Shown here: one piece after another, positions 44,528 to 53,785 of the stretch | How positions within the stretch are numbered: the first letter of the stretch is position 1 | Layout: every line of letters starts with the position of its first letter | DNA from: an uncultured Cryomorphaceae bacterium | GTDB taxonomy: Bacteria > Bacteroidota > Bacteroidia > Flavobacteriales > Schleiferiaceae | Direction of reading: 5' to 3' | Assembly (NCBI GenBank): GCA_937120475.1 | Contig: CAKZJV010000007.1 | Coordinates: 636,068 to 700,067 of the forward strand | Length of the DNA: 64,000 nt | Notes under the pieces: model-generated | Databases searched by the model: none | The model's input: the letters and a program-made list of their open reading frames with translations, nothing else | What the model was told of the DNA's origin: nothing | Made by a program: the position numbers and the translations under genes

Positions 44528-47521
44528 TTGAGCACTTATAAAATATTTCTATTTTTTTATTTGATTTTCTTTCATTGCGAGCTTATTGCGCAAGGAAACT
44601 TTGAGCAGTTTAATGTAACCAATTACACCGTAGAAGACGGCTTACCCAGCAATGAGCTTTACGATGTCCACCAGGACAGCTTGGGAAACCTCTGGCTAGC
44701 TTCTGACCATGGCCTGGTAAAGTTTGACGGCCAAAAAATGCAGACCTATGGGCTGGAAGATGGCTTACCGGATGAGGTGATCCTTAAAATATACGAAGAT
44801 GATAAGCATCGCATGTGGCTGCTTACCTATACAGGGGGAGTCTGCTATATGGAGAAAGGAAAATTCATTATTCCTTCTTTTAATAATCGTTTATTGAAAT
44901 TACTCCCCAGAAAACAATCATTCGTAAACAAAATAGCGGTAGTGCATGATGAAGTGTATTTATGGTGTACAGACTGCTCCTCCTCTTACTTTAAAGCACT
45001 GGTAGGCGGAAGAATAGAAAAAGTAGAATTAACAGAACTATACAAGAAACTGGATACAAAAAATCCAAATGTCCGATGGATACTCGAATTGGAGAATGAA
45101 GAATCGCTCATGGGAGTTTACATCAGCGATACGGCCGTCAAATCAAATATGCTTATTCCGGAAGATACTGGCCTCTGGTATAAAGAAGAAAAACACGCAG
45201 GCAAGAAGATTACGTTTTATCATTTAAACGGTTGGGGTAAGGGGTATCATGGTACCCATTGGAGGAGTGAGCAGGTGGATATCCTGATGCACGAAGGTAA
45301 AGCCTTAAGTAGGGATAGTTCGGGAATGTCTTTTGTGTTTGATTTTAAATCACGAGTGTTTGACGCAGAAAAGTCGCAAGCCGGTTATTTTTTCCCCTTA
45401 TTCAACGGTGGGCTTCTACAGTTTAAAAATAAGTTAGACTCAGTCAATCTTGTTGGTCACTACCTTAAACAGTACATGTTCACTTCAATATGTAAGGATC
45501 GGCAAGGCAGGCTTTGGGTCAGTACCCAAAACAACGGCCTCCTTAGAATTAGTTCTCTCGAACAAGGCATGTTTCAAATCACTGAAAAACATCCTGGTGT
45601 GTCTATGGCTAATCCTGTTCACCTCAAACAGGATACCTTAAAATACATCAAAGGCCAGGTGTTGTACGTTCACCCCATCAAAGAAGGTGAGCTTATAAAC
45701 CCAAAACAATACTTTCTTAAAGGACCCGATATATTTACTAATAGCTTAGAAAGGGTGGTATGGCTACCAGATGGCAGTTTCTTTTATCACTTTCTACATT
45801 TTAAGATCAGACCAAAAGACAATGACACGCTTCAAGGAGTAAGTTGGGCACCTCCAAGAAACGGTTATATCCAAAAACTATACAGTGGTAAAACAGGAAC
45901 AGAAGTATTAGGAGCCACTAACTTCGGTTTTTTCTTATTGGACTCAACCGGTTTTCAATTTGATTCGGAAAAAGTAGGTTTTAGAGCGAAAGTGTATTGC
46001 CTGGTACGGAAAAACGAAGATGAATTTCTTCTAGGCACTCAGAACGGCTTAATCTACTATAACAAAGCCACACATCAATGGCGAAAATCAGATGCATCGG
46101 TGCTCCAAAGCCCGATCAAGGATATAGCTCAAGATCAATACGGAAGAGTTTGGATTATACCTAAGGGACAAGGAGTGGTTATCCTTGACCGTGACTCCAT
46201 ATTCAGGATAACTAAAAAGGAACATTTAAGCAGTGATGTGTGCCATAGCCTTTTAATAGATAGTAACGAAGCCTGGATAGGCACGAACAACGGACTTAAC
46301 TTACTACGCTTTAATCAAAGGGGCATTACCGAAACAACCTTTCTTGGACCCAGAGAAGGCCTTTTCCTGGATTACATTGATCATGTAGTGAAAGATGGTA
46401 GCTCAATTTTTGCTTTTTCCGGAAAAAAGTTTGCACGTTTAAAAACGTCCCTGCCGAGTTCCGGCATACCACCCGTTTCCATCATTGAAAAAATAGAGGT
46501 AGGAGACACCAACTATAGCATTCCTCACCTTAATGCGTTTCAGCCAAAGGCGGGCGATAATCACATTAGCTTTCATTACCGCGTCAATACCTTGCTGGAC
46601 AGTAAGCTGATTTGGTATAAATATCGCCTACTGGGAAAAGAAAACACCTGGACTTACGGCCATGAAAGAGTGGCTTGTTTTCACGACCTGGAACCAGGTC
46701 ACTACACTTTTCAATTGATGTCCCGAAATGCACAGGGTATTTGGAGTAAAGCGCCATTGGAATACAGTTTTTTTATACCCAAGCACTTACACGAAAGGTG
46801 GTGGTTTAGGATCACTTCCTTCGTATTGACCGTTTTGTTGTTCGTTTTCCTGGCCGAGCAATACAGAAAAAATCAACAAAAGAAACTGTTTGTAAAACAC
46901 CAGCTTTTGCGCTCTGGTATCAATGCTTTAAAAGCACAGATGAATCCACATTTTATTTTCAATGCGCTGAACTCTGTAAGACACCTGCTCCTTTACAAGA
47001 AAAACAATGAAGCAGATGTCTATCTCAGCAAGTTTTCTGGTTTGCTAAGAGGCTTATTAAATGATATGGAGCAGGGCAAAACCAGCCTTGCTACAGAACT
47101 AAAGATGATTAGAAACTACCTGCAATTGGAAGAGATGCGAATGGGCAACGCATTTAATTGGGAAATTACACTACAGGACGGGCTTAAACCGGATGAGCTA
47201 CTAATCCCTCCGATGTTAATCCAACCCCTGCTTGAAAATGCTATTTGGCATGGTTTAAACACTTCAAAAAAGGAAGGAAAGATTAGTGTTCACTTTTACC
47301 TGAAAGATAAAATCCTGTATGGTATTATTTGTGATAACGGTGAGGGCTTTAACCCTAAAGTAGCCCGTAAGACTAAAAGCAGCGGGAACGGCTTGGGTTT
47401 AAAAAATATAAAAGAGCGTTTGGCACTTCTTCGGGAATTTGACGGTAAACCTTATGCCATACAGATCGAAAGTGAACCAAATGGTACAGGAACAACAATT
47501 AAACTGAGCATACCACAATAG
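44528..47521 (+). CDS. Reg_prop/Y_Y_Y sensor histidine kinase (LytS type)
   Basis: The 997-residue protein starts with TTG; no in-frame ATG precedes the signal peptide (STYKIFLFFYLIFFHCELIAQ). The periplasmic part is a beta-propeller of reg_prop repeats (EDGLPSNELYDVHQDSLGNLWLAS, IYEDDKHRMWLLTYTGG, DRQGRLWVSTQNNGLL and more), then a Y_Y_Y domain near 680-760 (YKYRLLGKENTW), one helix around 770-790, and a His_kinase/HATPase part: NPHFIFN with H808, PLLENAIWHGL (N box) and GNGLGLKNIKERL (G box). It forms a two-component pair with the LytTR regulator, 1 bp downstream. Confidence 0.93.
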   Translation: MSTYKIFLFFYLIFFHCELIAQGNFEQFNVTNYTVEDGLPSNELYDVHQDSLGNLWLASDHGLVKFDGQKMQTYGLEDGLPDEVILKIYEDDKHRMWLLTYTGGVCYMEKGKFIIPSFNNRLLKLLPRKQSFVNKIAVVHDEVYLWCTDCSSSYFKALVGGRIEKVELTELYKKLDTKNPNVRWILELENEESLMGVYISDTAVKSNMLIPEDTGLWYKEEKHAGKKITFYHLNGWGKGYHGTHWRSEQVDILMHEGKALSRDSSGMSFVFDFKSRVFDAEKSQAGYFFPLFNGGLLQFKNKLDSVNLVGHYLKQYMFTSICKDRQGRLWVSTQNNGLLRISSLEQGMFQITEKHPGVSMANPVHLKQDTLKYIKGQVLYVHPIKEGELINPKQYFLKGPDIFTNSLERVVWLPDGSFFYHFLHFKIRPKDNDTLQGVSWAPPRNGYIQKLYSGKTGTEVLGATNFGFFLLDSTGFQFDSEKVGFRAKVYCLVRKNEDEFLLGTQNGLIYYNKATHQWRKSDASVLQSPIKDIAQDQYGRVWIIPKGQGVVILDRDSIFRITKKEHLSSDVCHSLLIDSNEAWIGTNNGLNLLRFNQRGITETTFLGPREGLFLDYIDHVVKDGSSIFAFSGKKFARLKTSLPSSGIPPVSIIEKIEVGDTNYSIPHLNAFQPKAGDNHISFHYRVNTLLDSKLIWYKYRLLGKENTWTYGHERVACFHDLEPGHYTFQLMSRNAQGIWSKAPLEYSFFIPKHLHERWWFRITSFVLTVLLFVFLAEQYRKNQQKKLFVKHQLLRSGINALKAQMNPHFIFNALNSVRHLLLYKKNNEADVYLSKFSGLLRGLLNDMEQGKTSLATELKMIRNYLQLEEMRMGNAFNWEITLQDGLKPDELLIPPMLIQPLLENAIWHGLNTSKKEGKISVHFYLKDKILYGIICDNGEGFNPKVARKTKSSGNGLGLKNIKERLALLREFDGKPYAIQIESEPNGTGTTIKLSIPQ

Positions 47522-47522
47522 G

Positions 47523-48278
47523 ATGAAACGGAACCCAATTACAGCCTTTATTGTTGATGATGAACTTAAAGCCAGGCAAGTACTTGCTCAGTTGCTCAAG
47601 CAAAACTGTCCACAGGTACAGATATTGGGCAGTGCAGCCAACCTTAAAGAGGCCCGTGAAAAGCTCCGGGAGTTACCAGTTGACATCGTCTTTTTGGATA
47701 TAGATTTGGGTGAAGAGAGTAGTTTCACCCTGCTCGATGAAGAAGAAACCAATGCAAGCCATATTGTATTTACCACAGGACACGGTGAATATGCCCTAAA
47801 GGCATTTGGCTACCATGCCACTCATTATCTATTAAAACCTATTGATGTAGATGAGCTTAAAGAAGCTGTAAATCGTGTACAAACGCTAAAAGGTAGCCAT
47901 CAGGAAAGTAAGCCTGATCCGCAAAAAAAGTCAAATCAACCCACAAGCCGTATCGCCTTAGCCGACTTATACGGCTATGAATTGGTAGAGGTTTCCGATA
48001 TTATCCGCTTAGAAGGAAAGGGTGCATACACCAGCATTATCATGAAAAATGACCATACAAAAATGGTGAGTAAGTCTTTAGGGCACTTTGAAGATAAACT
48101 TACTCAAAACCATTTTTTCCGGATTCACAAAAAGCACATCATCAACGGAAAGGAACTGGTGAAATGTACCAGGGAAAAGACACCGGTAGTCACCATGTCC
48201 AACGGAGACGAATTATCAGTTTCCTGGAGGTTACGCAGCCGTTTCTTCGAGTTCTTAAAACAGACTACCTCTTTTTAA
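47523..48278 (+). CDS. LytTR-family response regulator
   Basis: The 251-residue protein is the partner of the upstream sensor kinase. The receiver domain (5-120) has the acidic pair D12-D13, the phosphoacceptor D59 in IVFLDIDLG, and the Lys in LLKPID. A short linker leads to a LytTR DNA-binding domain (about 150-250: VSDIIRLEGKGAYTSIIMKN, SLGHFEDKL, FFRIHKKHIIN). The target could be the large T9SS protein gene at 48708, the next gene downstream, but no paired LytTR site was identified. Confidence 0.94.
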   Translation: MKRNPITAFIVDDELKARQVLAQLLKQNCPQVQILGSAANLKEAREKLRELPVDIVFLDIDLGEESSFTLLDEEETNASHIVFTTGHGEYALKAFGYHATHYLLKPIDVDELKEAVNRVQTLKGSHQESKPDPQKKSNQPTSRIALADLYGYELVEVSDIIRLEGKGAYTSIIMKNDHTKMVSKSLGHFEDKLTQNHFFRIHKKHIINGKELVKCTREKTPVVTMSNGDELSVSWRLRSRFFEFLKQTTSF

Positions 48279-48707
48279 CGTAACTCATTCCTTTTTTCAA
48301 GCACCATCATCGGCAAAAGCTTTGCGTTCATCTCCGTTTATAGGTTAGTGGTAAAGCGGGGGTTTCCCCTTTTCAAATATAGAGCTAGGTTTAGACCTAG
48401 AAATTCATTTTAGAACAGATTTTACTTGTATAAATAGCCGTACATGCACTTTATCAAGGTCACTGGTTATCTGATACCGTAAGGTTTATTCCGGATTGGT
48501 TTCTTATTCAAAACAAATAAACTTTATGTGTCATGAAAAAACTACCCCCTACTCATTGGTTCAGTCTTTTTGACTTTCCCAGCGAAAAGCCAATGTGATT
48601 TTTCCTGCAATTATCCCTATCAAAAAACTGAAAATCAGTAGATATAATGACTTCAAAAAATGCATGTTCTTAAAAAATTTAATCGATAAACTAAAAAATA
48701 AAATGTT
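48279..48707. other. Intergenic region before the M43-like gene
   Basis: Contains a possible 34-codon minus-strand frame (48561-48665). I see no tRNA, repeat or strong terminator after the response regulator gene. The A+T-rich end (48655-48707) probably carries the promoter of the M43-like gene. Confidence 0.45.
48561..48665 (-). CDS. Possible small membrane peptide (34 aa)
   Basis: The frame encodes MHFLKSLYLLIFSFLIGII followed by AGKITLAFRWESQKD: a single hydrophobic helix with a positively charged C-terminal tail. It starts 43 bp from the divergent M43-like gene. There is no promoter octamer that I can see, so it could be chance. Similar unlinked single-helix frames occur at 23299-23385 and 55915-56013. 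Confidence 0.3.
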   Translation of the reverse strand: MHFLKSLYLLIFSFLIGIIAGKITLAFRWESQKD

Positions 48708-51700
48708 ATGAGAAAAATTGGAATTTTTCTGTTTATGTTATCTATTACATATGTTTATTCACAAAGCATCCCGCTCCCCCCAAATATGTGTGGTGGAGCT
48801 ACCGATGATGCATCAGCGCCTTTAGTGCCAGGAGTAGATGGCTCAGAAAGCCTAGATTGCGGAAAATCTAGTAACGATTATATTGAGTATTACAGGCATT
48901 TAGAAAGCTATATACCTGATGCTAATACAGCTCAAAAAACGGTTCACATCAATTTTGTTATCTGGCAAAACGATGCAGGCACAACTAATTGGCAAAATAC
49001 CCCAGCGCATATTCAGCGTTTGGAAGATATGATTGATGCCCAGCCTAATAGTGTAAATGCGCAATGGTATGATTTTAATCCGCTACCAAGCGACCCACTT
49101 CCAGGGGTTACTCATATAAATGATAAAAAAATACGGTTCAAGTTAGAGAACATATTTTTTATGCAAGATACACAGGAGTCCCAATCTGGTAATGTCTTCT
49201 CAAAACAAAGTAAACTTTTTGCTGCTCATCCTGAAGCAAAGGATCAGATGAACATTCACATTATAACTTATGCTTCAAGTGGCTATTGGGGATTTAAAAC
49301 TTCTGTAAACGGGGATCCTGTTATTTTAACGCAAGATGATTCGCATAATTCGGGCTATAGCTGCGATCCTACCTGCACTGGTACCGGATGTCCAGCGTGT
49401 CCAGTATCAATAGCTTGCGATAATGGGAATTGTTATCGTGACTGGAGTTTAATGTTTCATTTGAAACATGAACTCGGCCATGGACTTGACTTATTGCACA
49501 CATATGGTACTACTTGTTGCCCGGAATCGTGTAATATCAATGCATTAGACTTTTTGGATGACGTATTTGAAGTAAATGCTCCATGGTGTACTTCTGGTCC
49601 TCAAGGAAATTGTGACATTTGTTATCATACTAAAGGAAATAATGCCCATGCCTCACCAAATGATGGAGAGACCAATAACCTTATGGGCAATGATCAAGAC
49701 AGGTACCTCAGCCCTAAACAACTGGGAAAGGTACACAGGGCAACAAGTATAAAAAGCCTTAGAAAATTCACCAGTGGATTTTCTGATGCCCCTATCGAGG
49801 TTACTAAAAATGAAACCTGGGATTTTCAAATGCAGCTCTACAGGCCGTTAGTTATTAAAACAGGTAACACCTTAACTATTAAATGTAAGTTATATATGCC
49901 TCAACAGGGATATATACTTGTAGAAAATGGCGCCAAACTCGTGATTGATGGAGGGGAGATTACCAAAAGCAACCCTAATGCCGGTGATCACTGGGAAGGC
50001 ATTTATATAACTGGAAATAGCAACTTGCCCCAAACCCCAGGCAATCAGGGTGTACTTGAAATTAAAAACGGTGGTAAACTATCCCACGCCTCTACTGCCA
50101 TAGCCAACTACTTGCCTGGTACAGGTGGAGGTTTTTATACCTGGGGTACCATGGGGGGCATAATTGATGCGCAAGATGCTATTTTTGAAGACAATGGCCG
50201 CGATGTAGAACTAGTTACTTACCACGATGGCAACAAGCCCTATCTGGCAGTATTTGACAATTGTCAATTTATAAGAACAACTGATTATCATAGGGAAAAT
50301 ATGCTGGCTCACATTACTATGTGGGATGTAAGCGGGGTAAAAATTACGGGGTGCACCTTTGCCCATACACCAAGTACCAATTTTCCTTATGGCCCTGGTG
50401 CTATCTATACTATAGATGCCACTTATAATGTAAATAAGAACGGTGCTGGCCCCGGTTGCACCTTTACAGGCTATGCGGATGCCATACGAAGCACTTACAG
50501 TGCCCTGGCAACGGTACCTAATCCCACTACTATCAAAGCCGCAACGATTAACAATAGTAAGCACGGCATTTACCTCAACAGTTCCATCGGGGCCACCGTA
50601 GCAAACAACACGATCAACATTGTTACTTCACCGGATTATACCCCTCCAGGCTCCCAGCCTGGAGCATACGGTATCTACATGGATTTCAGCAATAGCTTTA
50701 AACTATACAACAATACCGTTACAGGTCTGGGTACAAATATATTGGACCCTGCCGTAGGCATTGTGGTAAAAGACAACTGCGGTGAAAGCGATAAGATATC
50801 GCGCAACATTATCAACAACTTCCGTTGGGGAGTCAGTATGATAGGAGCCAATCAAAACCAATACGATGCGGTGTATGGCCTAACCTGTGTGTGCAATGAC
50901 TTTGGTGGGACCCAGGACAATGCCGTAGACTTCCAGAAAGAAGACGGGGACATTGCCAAAGACCAGCTTTTAGCGGGCATAGGGGTGGCCAACAACCTGT
51001 TTAGCAACAACCCTGGCTTAGCCCACATCGATAATTTTGGGAGCAAGTTTACTTACCACTATGGCTCTGGCAGCGGGGCCATAAACGGTAGGGCCGAGCC
51101 CGTCCCCCAAAAAGTATCAAGCTTAGTCGACCTGAACCACGTAACCAACTTTACTGTAGATTATGCGGAGCAGTGTTCTGGTTCTGCAGTGGCTCCAGGT
51201 GGTGAACTAGGGGAAATTTTTGCCTTGGAGGGCTCTTTGGAAAACGACAGGGACTTAAGGGACAACCTGATAGACAATGGCAGCACCCCAGCTTTGGAGG
51301 CTCAAATCTTTTTTGCTGATGACCAAACGGAATACCAAGACCTGTACGTAGACATGATGAACATGTCCCCTTACGTTTCCATTGAAAACCTGTTGAATCT
51401 GATAGAAATATCAGAATTCCCCGAACTGGCGCTGCGCAATGTAATGGTGGCCAACCCCCATGGTGCCCGGGAAAACGAGGTATGGGAAGCTTTGGTTAAT
51501 AGACAACCGCCCCTGAGCCAGCAAACCCTCAATGATATAGAGGAAGAACAACAAACTTTTACCGCTATGGATGTGCTAAATGCTGATATCAGTAGCCAGC
51601 AGACCGAGAGCCACGGGAAAAGCCTGGACCTCCTGGAATTTTATGCAGAACAGATCGCTGCTAATGACGATCATACCACTGAAATAAAAACCCACCTCAA

Positions 51701-52361
51701 ATACAGGGATGAGGCACATTTCAGGTATGCCCTCATTGATATGTACCTGGCCGAACAAGACTTTGCAACCGTGCAAAATGAGTTGGATATATTGCCCATT
51801 GAATGTGGGCTAGACAATTTTCAGCAACTTGAATACAACGGCATGATCCAGATATATGATGTGTTGGATAACTATGCCAGTCAAAGCGAGTGGGGAAGTC
51901 TTGAGCCTGATGATATAACCATGCTGCTAAACATTGAACAGACAGGTAGTGGTATGGCTGTGGGCAGGGCCAGGGCTCTTTTGAAACTCAACCAGGTAGA
52001 CATTCCCTATATTGAACCCATGCCAATTGATGGCAGTATGAAAACTAACATCTCTACTGCAGTTAACAGGCCTGAGCGACCTAATGAAGCAGCCACCAGT
52101 TTTAACCTATACCCTAATCCAGCCCAAAAAGGCCATACAATATTGCAGTGGAAATGGTTTGAAGCCGGGCTGGAAGAGGAAAAGGCACTCAAGATTTACA
52201 TAAGAGATATGCAAGGCAAGCTCATAAATACCCTTACAGTAAATGATCCTCAAAGCAACACTAAATTTATTCCCACTAAAGGTTTTGTTCCAGGTGTGTA
52301 TTTACTTACAATAGAACAAGATGGGAAAACTATAGACGTTCACAGGTTAGCCATTGAATAA
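48708..52361 (+). CDS. T9SS-exported M43-like metalloprotease with beta-helix
   Basis: The 1217-residue secreted protein has a signal peptide (MRKIGIFLFMLSITYVYS). A pappalysin-like protease domain (about 60-345) carries the zinc motif HELGHGLDLLH: both the E and all three His of HExxHxxGxxH are kept but the eighth residue is Asp instead of Gly. A Cys-rich loop and a possible Met-turn (NNLMGNDQD) follow. Residues ~385-800 look like a right-handed beta-helix of short repeats (GVLEIKNGGKLSHAST, TINNSKHGIYLNS), and ~830-1100 is helical. The C-terminus is a T9SS type A sorting domain (YPNPAQKG ... PGVYLLTIEQDG). A strong terminator follows. Confidence 0.88.
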   Translation: MRKIGIFLFMLSITYVYSQSIPLPPNMCGGATDDASAPLVPGVDGSESLDCGKSSNDYIEYYRHLESYIPDANTAQKTVHINFVIWQNDAGTTNWQNTPAHIQRLEDMIDAQPNSVNAQWYDFNPLPSDPLPGVTHINDKKIRFKLENIFFMQDTQESQSGNVFSKQSKLFAAHPEAKDQMNIHIITYASSGYWGFKTSVNGDPVILTQDDSHNSGYSCDPTCTGTGCPACPVSIACDNGNCYRDWSLMFHLKHELGHGLDLLHTYGTTCCPESCNINALDFLDDVFEVNAPWCTSGPQGNCDICYHTKGNNAHASPNDGETNNLMGNDQDRYLSPKQLGKVHRATSIKSLRKFTSGFSDAPIEVTKNETWDFQMQLYRPLVIKTGNTLTIKCKLYMPQQGYILVENGAKLVIDGGEITKSNPNAGDHWEGIYITGNSNLPQTPGNQGVLEIKNGGKLSHASTAIANYLPGTGGGFYTWGTMGGIIDAQDAIFEDNGRDVELVTYHDGNKPYLAVFDNCQFIRTTDYHRENMLAHITMWDVSGVKITGCTFAHTPSTNFPYGPGAIYTIDATYNVNKNGAGPGCTFTGYADAIRSTYSALATVPNPTTIKAATINNSKHGIYLNSSIGATVANNTINIVTSPDYTPPGSQPGAYGIYMDFSNSFKLYNNTVTGLGTNILDPAVGIVVKDNCGESDKISRNIINNFRWGVSMIGANQNQYDAVYGLTCVCNDFGGTQDNAVDFQKEDGDIAKDQLLAGIGVANNLFSNNPGLAHIDNFGSKFTYHYGSGSGAINGRAEPVPQKVSSLVDLNHVTNFTVDYAEQCSGSAVAPGGELGEIFALEGSLENDRDLRDNLIDNGSTPALEAQIFFADDQTEYQDLYVDMMNMSPYVSIENLLNLIEISEFPELALRNVMVANPHGARENEVWEALVNRQPPLSQQTLNDIEEEQQTFTAMDVLNADISSQQTESHGKSLDLLEFYAEQIAANDDHTTEIKTHLKYRDEAHFRYALIDMYLAEQDFATVQNELDILPIECGLDNFQQLEYNGMIQIYDVLDNYASQSEWGSLEPDDITMLLNIEQTGSGMAVGRARALLKLNQVDIPYIEPMPIDGSMKTNISTAVNRPERPNEAATSFNLYPNPAQKGHTILQWKWFEAGLEEEKALKIYIRDMQGKLINTLTVNDPQSNTKFIPTKGFVPGVYLLTIEQDGKTIDVHRLAIE

Positions 52362-52395
52362 AGAGACCTTCTTTTTAAGCAATTGTTCAAGAAAG

Positions 52396-52430
52396 CCGCC
52401 TTATCAAGTTCGATGAGGCGGTTTTTTTTT
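52396..52430 (+). terminator. Rho-independent terminator after the M43-like gene
   Basis: CCGCCTTA (52396-52403) pairs with TGAGGCGG (52414-52421; one G-U pair) around a 10-base loop, followed by nine T at 52422-52430. It lies 34 bp after the stop codon. Confidence 0.85.
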
Positions 52431-52515
52431 AGGTTTTCAATAATCTCATTCAGGTCAACATCCTATAAATTCATAAGTCAATTATGGTCAGTTGATTTAC
52501 TTACAGCACCTTAAA

Positions 52516-52719
52516 TTACTTAACAAATGGCATTGGTAATGCTTCTGACCTATAACAGCTTCTTCGGCTTTCCAGCCACAAAACCTTTAAGATAAAAGGC
52601 TCAAAGCACGCCATATCTTCAAAGGCTTTTTGACTGTATTTTTCAAAAACCAGTTTGCCCAAACTCTTCGCATTGGGGAATTTGCCATCCGGATATTGAA
52701 AACGCTCTTCGTTTAACAC
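52516..52719 (-). pseudogene. Doubtful frame or gene remnant
   Basis: A 67-codon frame with a GTG start (LNEERFQYPDGKFPNAKSLG) that continues upstream in frame for 14 more codons until a TAG. The residue composition is protein-like (KAFEDMACFEPFILKVLW), but there is no ATG and no promoter. It may be the tail of a decayed gene. No family recognised. Confidence 0.25.
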
Positions 52720-52940
52720 AGGCTTACATTTTGCAGCACCATCACCAATAAGACGTTGAATCTTGCCATGCTATTCAGAATAGATCATAGCTTATGCTGT
52801 AGCTTTGGGATAAGCATTTATATTTTGGATAATGGAGCGCCACTCTGAGTGGATCACCTTAGAATGCTATATATCGAGAGGAAATATAAATTGAGCTGAT
52901 TTTTTTAATGAAGGGCAAACCTCAACTATACAAGGGATAT

Positions 52941-52963
52941 AATAAATCATTTCTTTTGCACCC
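52941..52963 (+). repeat. 23-base promoter-like repeat, copy 2
   Basis: AATAAATCATTTCTTTTGCA plus CCC; see copy 1 at 44195-44217. Here it lies 112 bp upstream of the SET-domain gene and may be its promoter (TTCTTTTG is one base from TAnnTTTG). Confidence 0.4.
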
Positions 52964-53074
52964 AATTAATTGGGGTTAACATCTGTTTATCAGGCAGGGT
53001 ACAAGGCAAATGAATGCGTATAGCCGGGAAACTTTTTTAAACCCCAGAACTTAACTGTAAGTAAAAATAAAACG

Positions 53075-53674
53075 ATGATTCATCCCCATACCGAATTAAA
53101 ATTTATCAGTAATGAAGTAGGCTACGGTGTAGTGGCCACACAAATGATACCGGCCGGTACCATAACCTGGGTTATGGATAAACTGGACCGCGAGTTCAGC
53201 CCGGAGGATTTTCAGAATATGGAACCCATTTACCAAAATATTCTGGACACCTATACCTTTCGCAATAACCAGGGTAACCTCATTTTGTGCTGGGACAATG
53301 GACGTTACGTAAATCACAGTTTTAATTCCAACTGCCTCACCACCGCCTACGATTTTGAAATTGCCATACGCGATATTCAGGTAGGAGAACAACTTACCGA
53401 TGATTACGGCTACCTGAATATTTCAGCTCCATTTAAAGGGATCAATGAAGGAACCAGGCGAAAAACGGTTTATCCTAAGGACCTCTTAAAGTATCACAAG
53501 GTTTGGGATAATAAGATTAAAAAGGTTTTCCCTAAAATCACCAAACTTGATCAGCCCCTCAAACCGGTTTTAAACTCCGAAACCTGGAGCCACGTAGAAA
53601 GGGTAATTAAAGGTGAAGAGCCGATGGAATCCATTTTGTCCAATTACTATGATGAGGACAAGCATGGCTCCTGA
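53075..53674 (+). CDS. SET-domain protein
   Basis: SET proteins transfer a methyl group from S-adenosylmethionine to lysine. The 199-residue product has the core motifs: VGYGVVATQMIPAGTITW (the first strand with G-x-G), GRYVNHSFNSNCLTTA (the NHS-NC motif that binds the cofactor and forms the knot) and VGEQLTDDYGY (the E-x-x-x-D-Y motif with the catalytic Tyr). No Cys-rich post-SET motif follows, only a short helical tail. The target is unknown. It is a single gene between the T9SS protein gene and tex. Confidence 0.85.
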   Translation: MIHPHTELKFISNEVGYGVVATQMIPAGTITWVMDKLDREFSPEDFQNMEPIYQNILDTYTFRNNQGNLILCWDNGRYVNHSFNSNCLTTAYDFEIAIRDIQVGEQLTDDYGYLNISAPFKGINEGTRRKTVYPKDLLKYHKVWDNKIKKVFPKITKLDQPLKPVLNSETWSHVERVIKGEEPMESILSNYYDEDKHGS

Positions 53675-53717
53675 AGCTTAAGGACGCTGGTCCCGGGATA
53701 CTTGCAAGACTGTACTT

Positions 53718-53743
53718 AAAGCCTGCCTGCCTAAGGCAGGGCT
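53718..53743. repeat. Imperfect palindrome upstream of tex
   Basis: AAGCC-TGCC-TGCC on the left pairs with GGCAGGGCTT on the right around TAA, leaving a small bulge. It sits between the SET gene and the tex promoter and could end SET-gene transcription, though no T-run follows. Confidence 0.35.
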
Positions 53744-53759
53744 TCCCGCCAACTACCCT

Positions 53760-53767
53760 TACCTTTG
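53760..53767 (+). promoter_or_regulatory. -7 promoter element of tex
   Basis: TACCTTTG matches TAnnTTTG 18 bp before the ATG at 53786; transcription would start near 53773. No -33 TTG is seen at the expected distance. Confidence 0.5.
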
Positions 53768-53785
53768 CGGCCCAGAAAATATTTT

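Larger units (their letters stand above)
52362..53074. other. Intergenic region before the SET gene
   Basis: Holds the terminator (52396-52430), a doubtful minus-strand frame (52516-52719) and a copy of the 23-base promoter-like repeat (52941-52963). The stretch 52720-52940 shows nothing I recognise. Confidence 0.5.
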
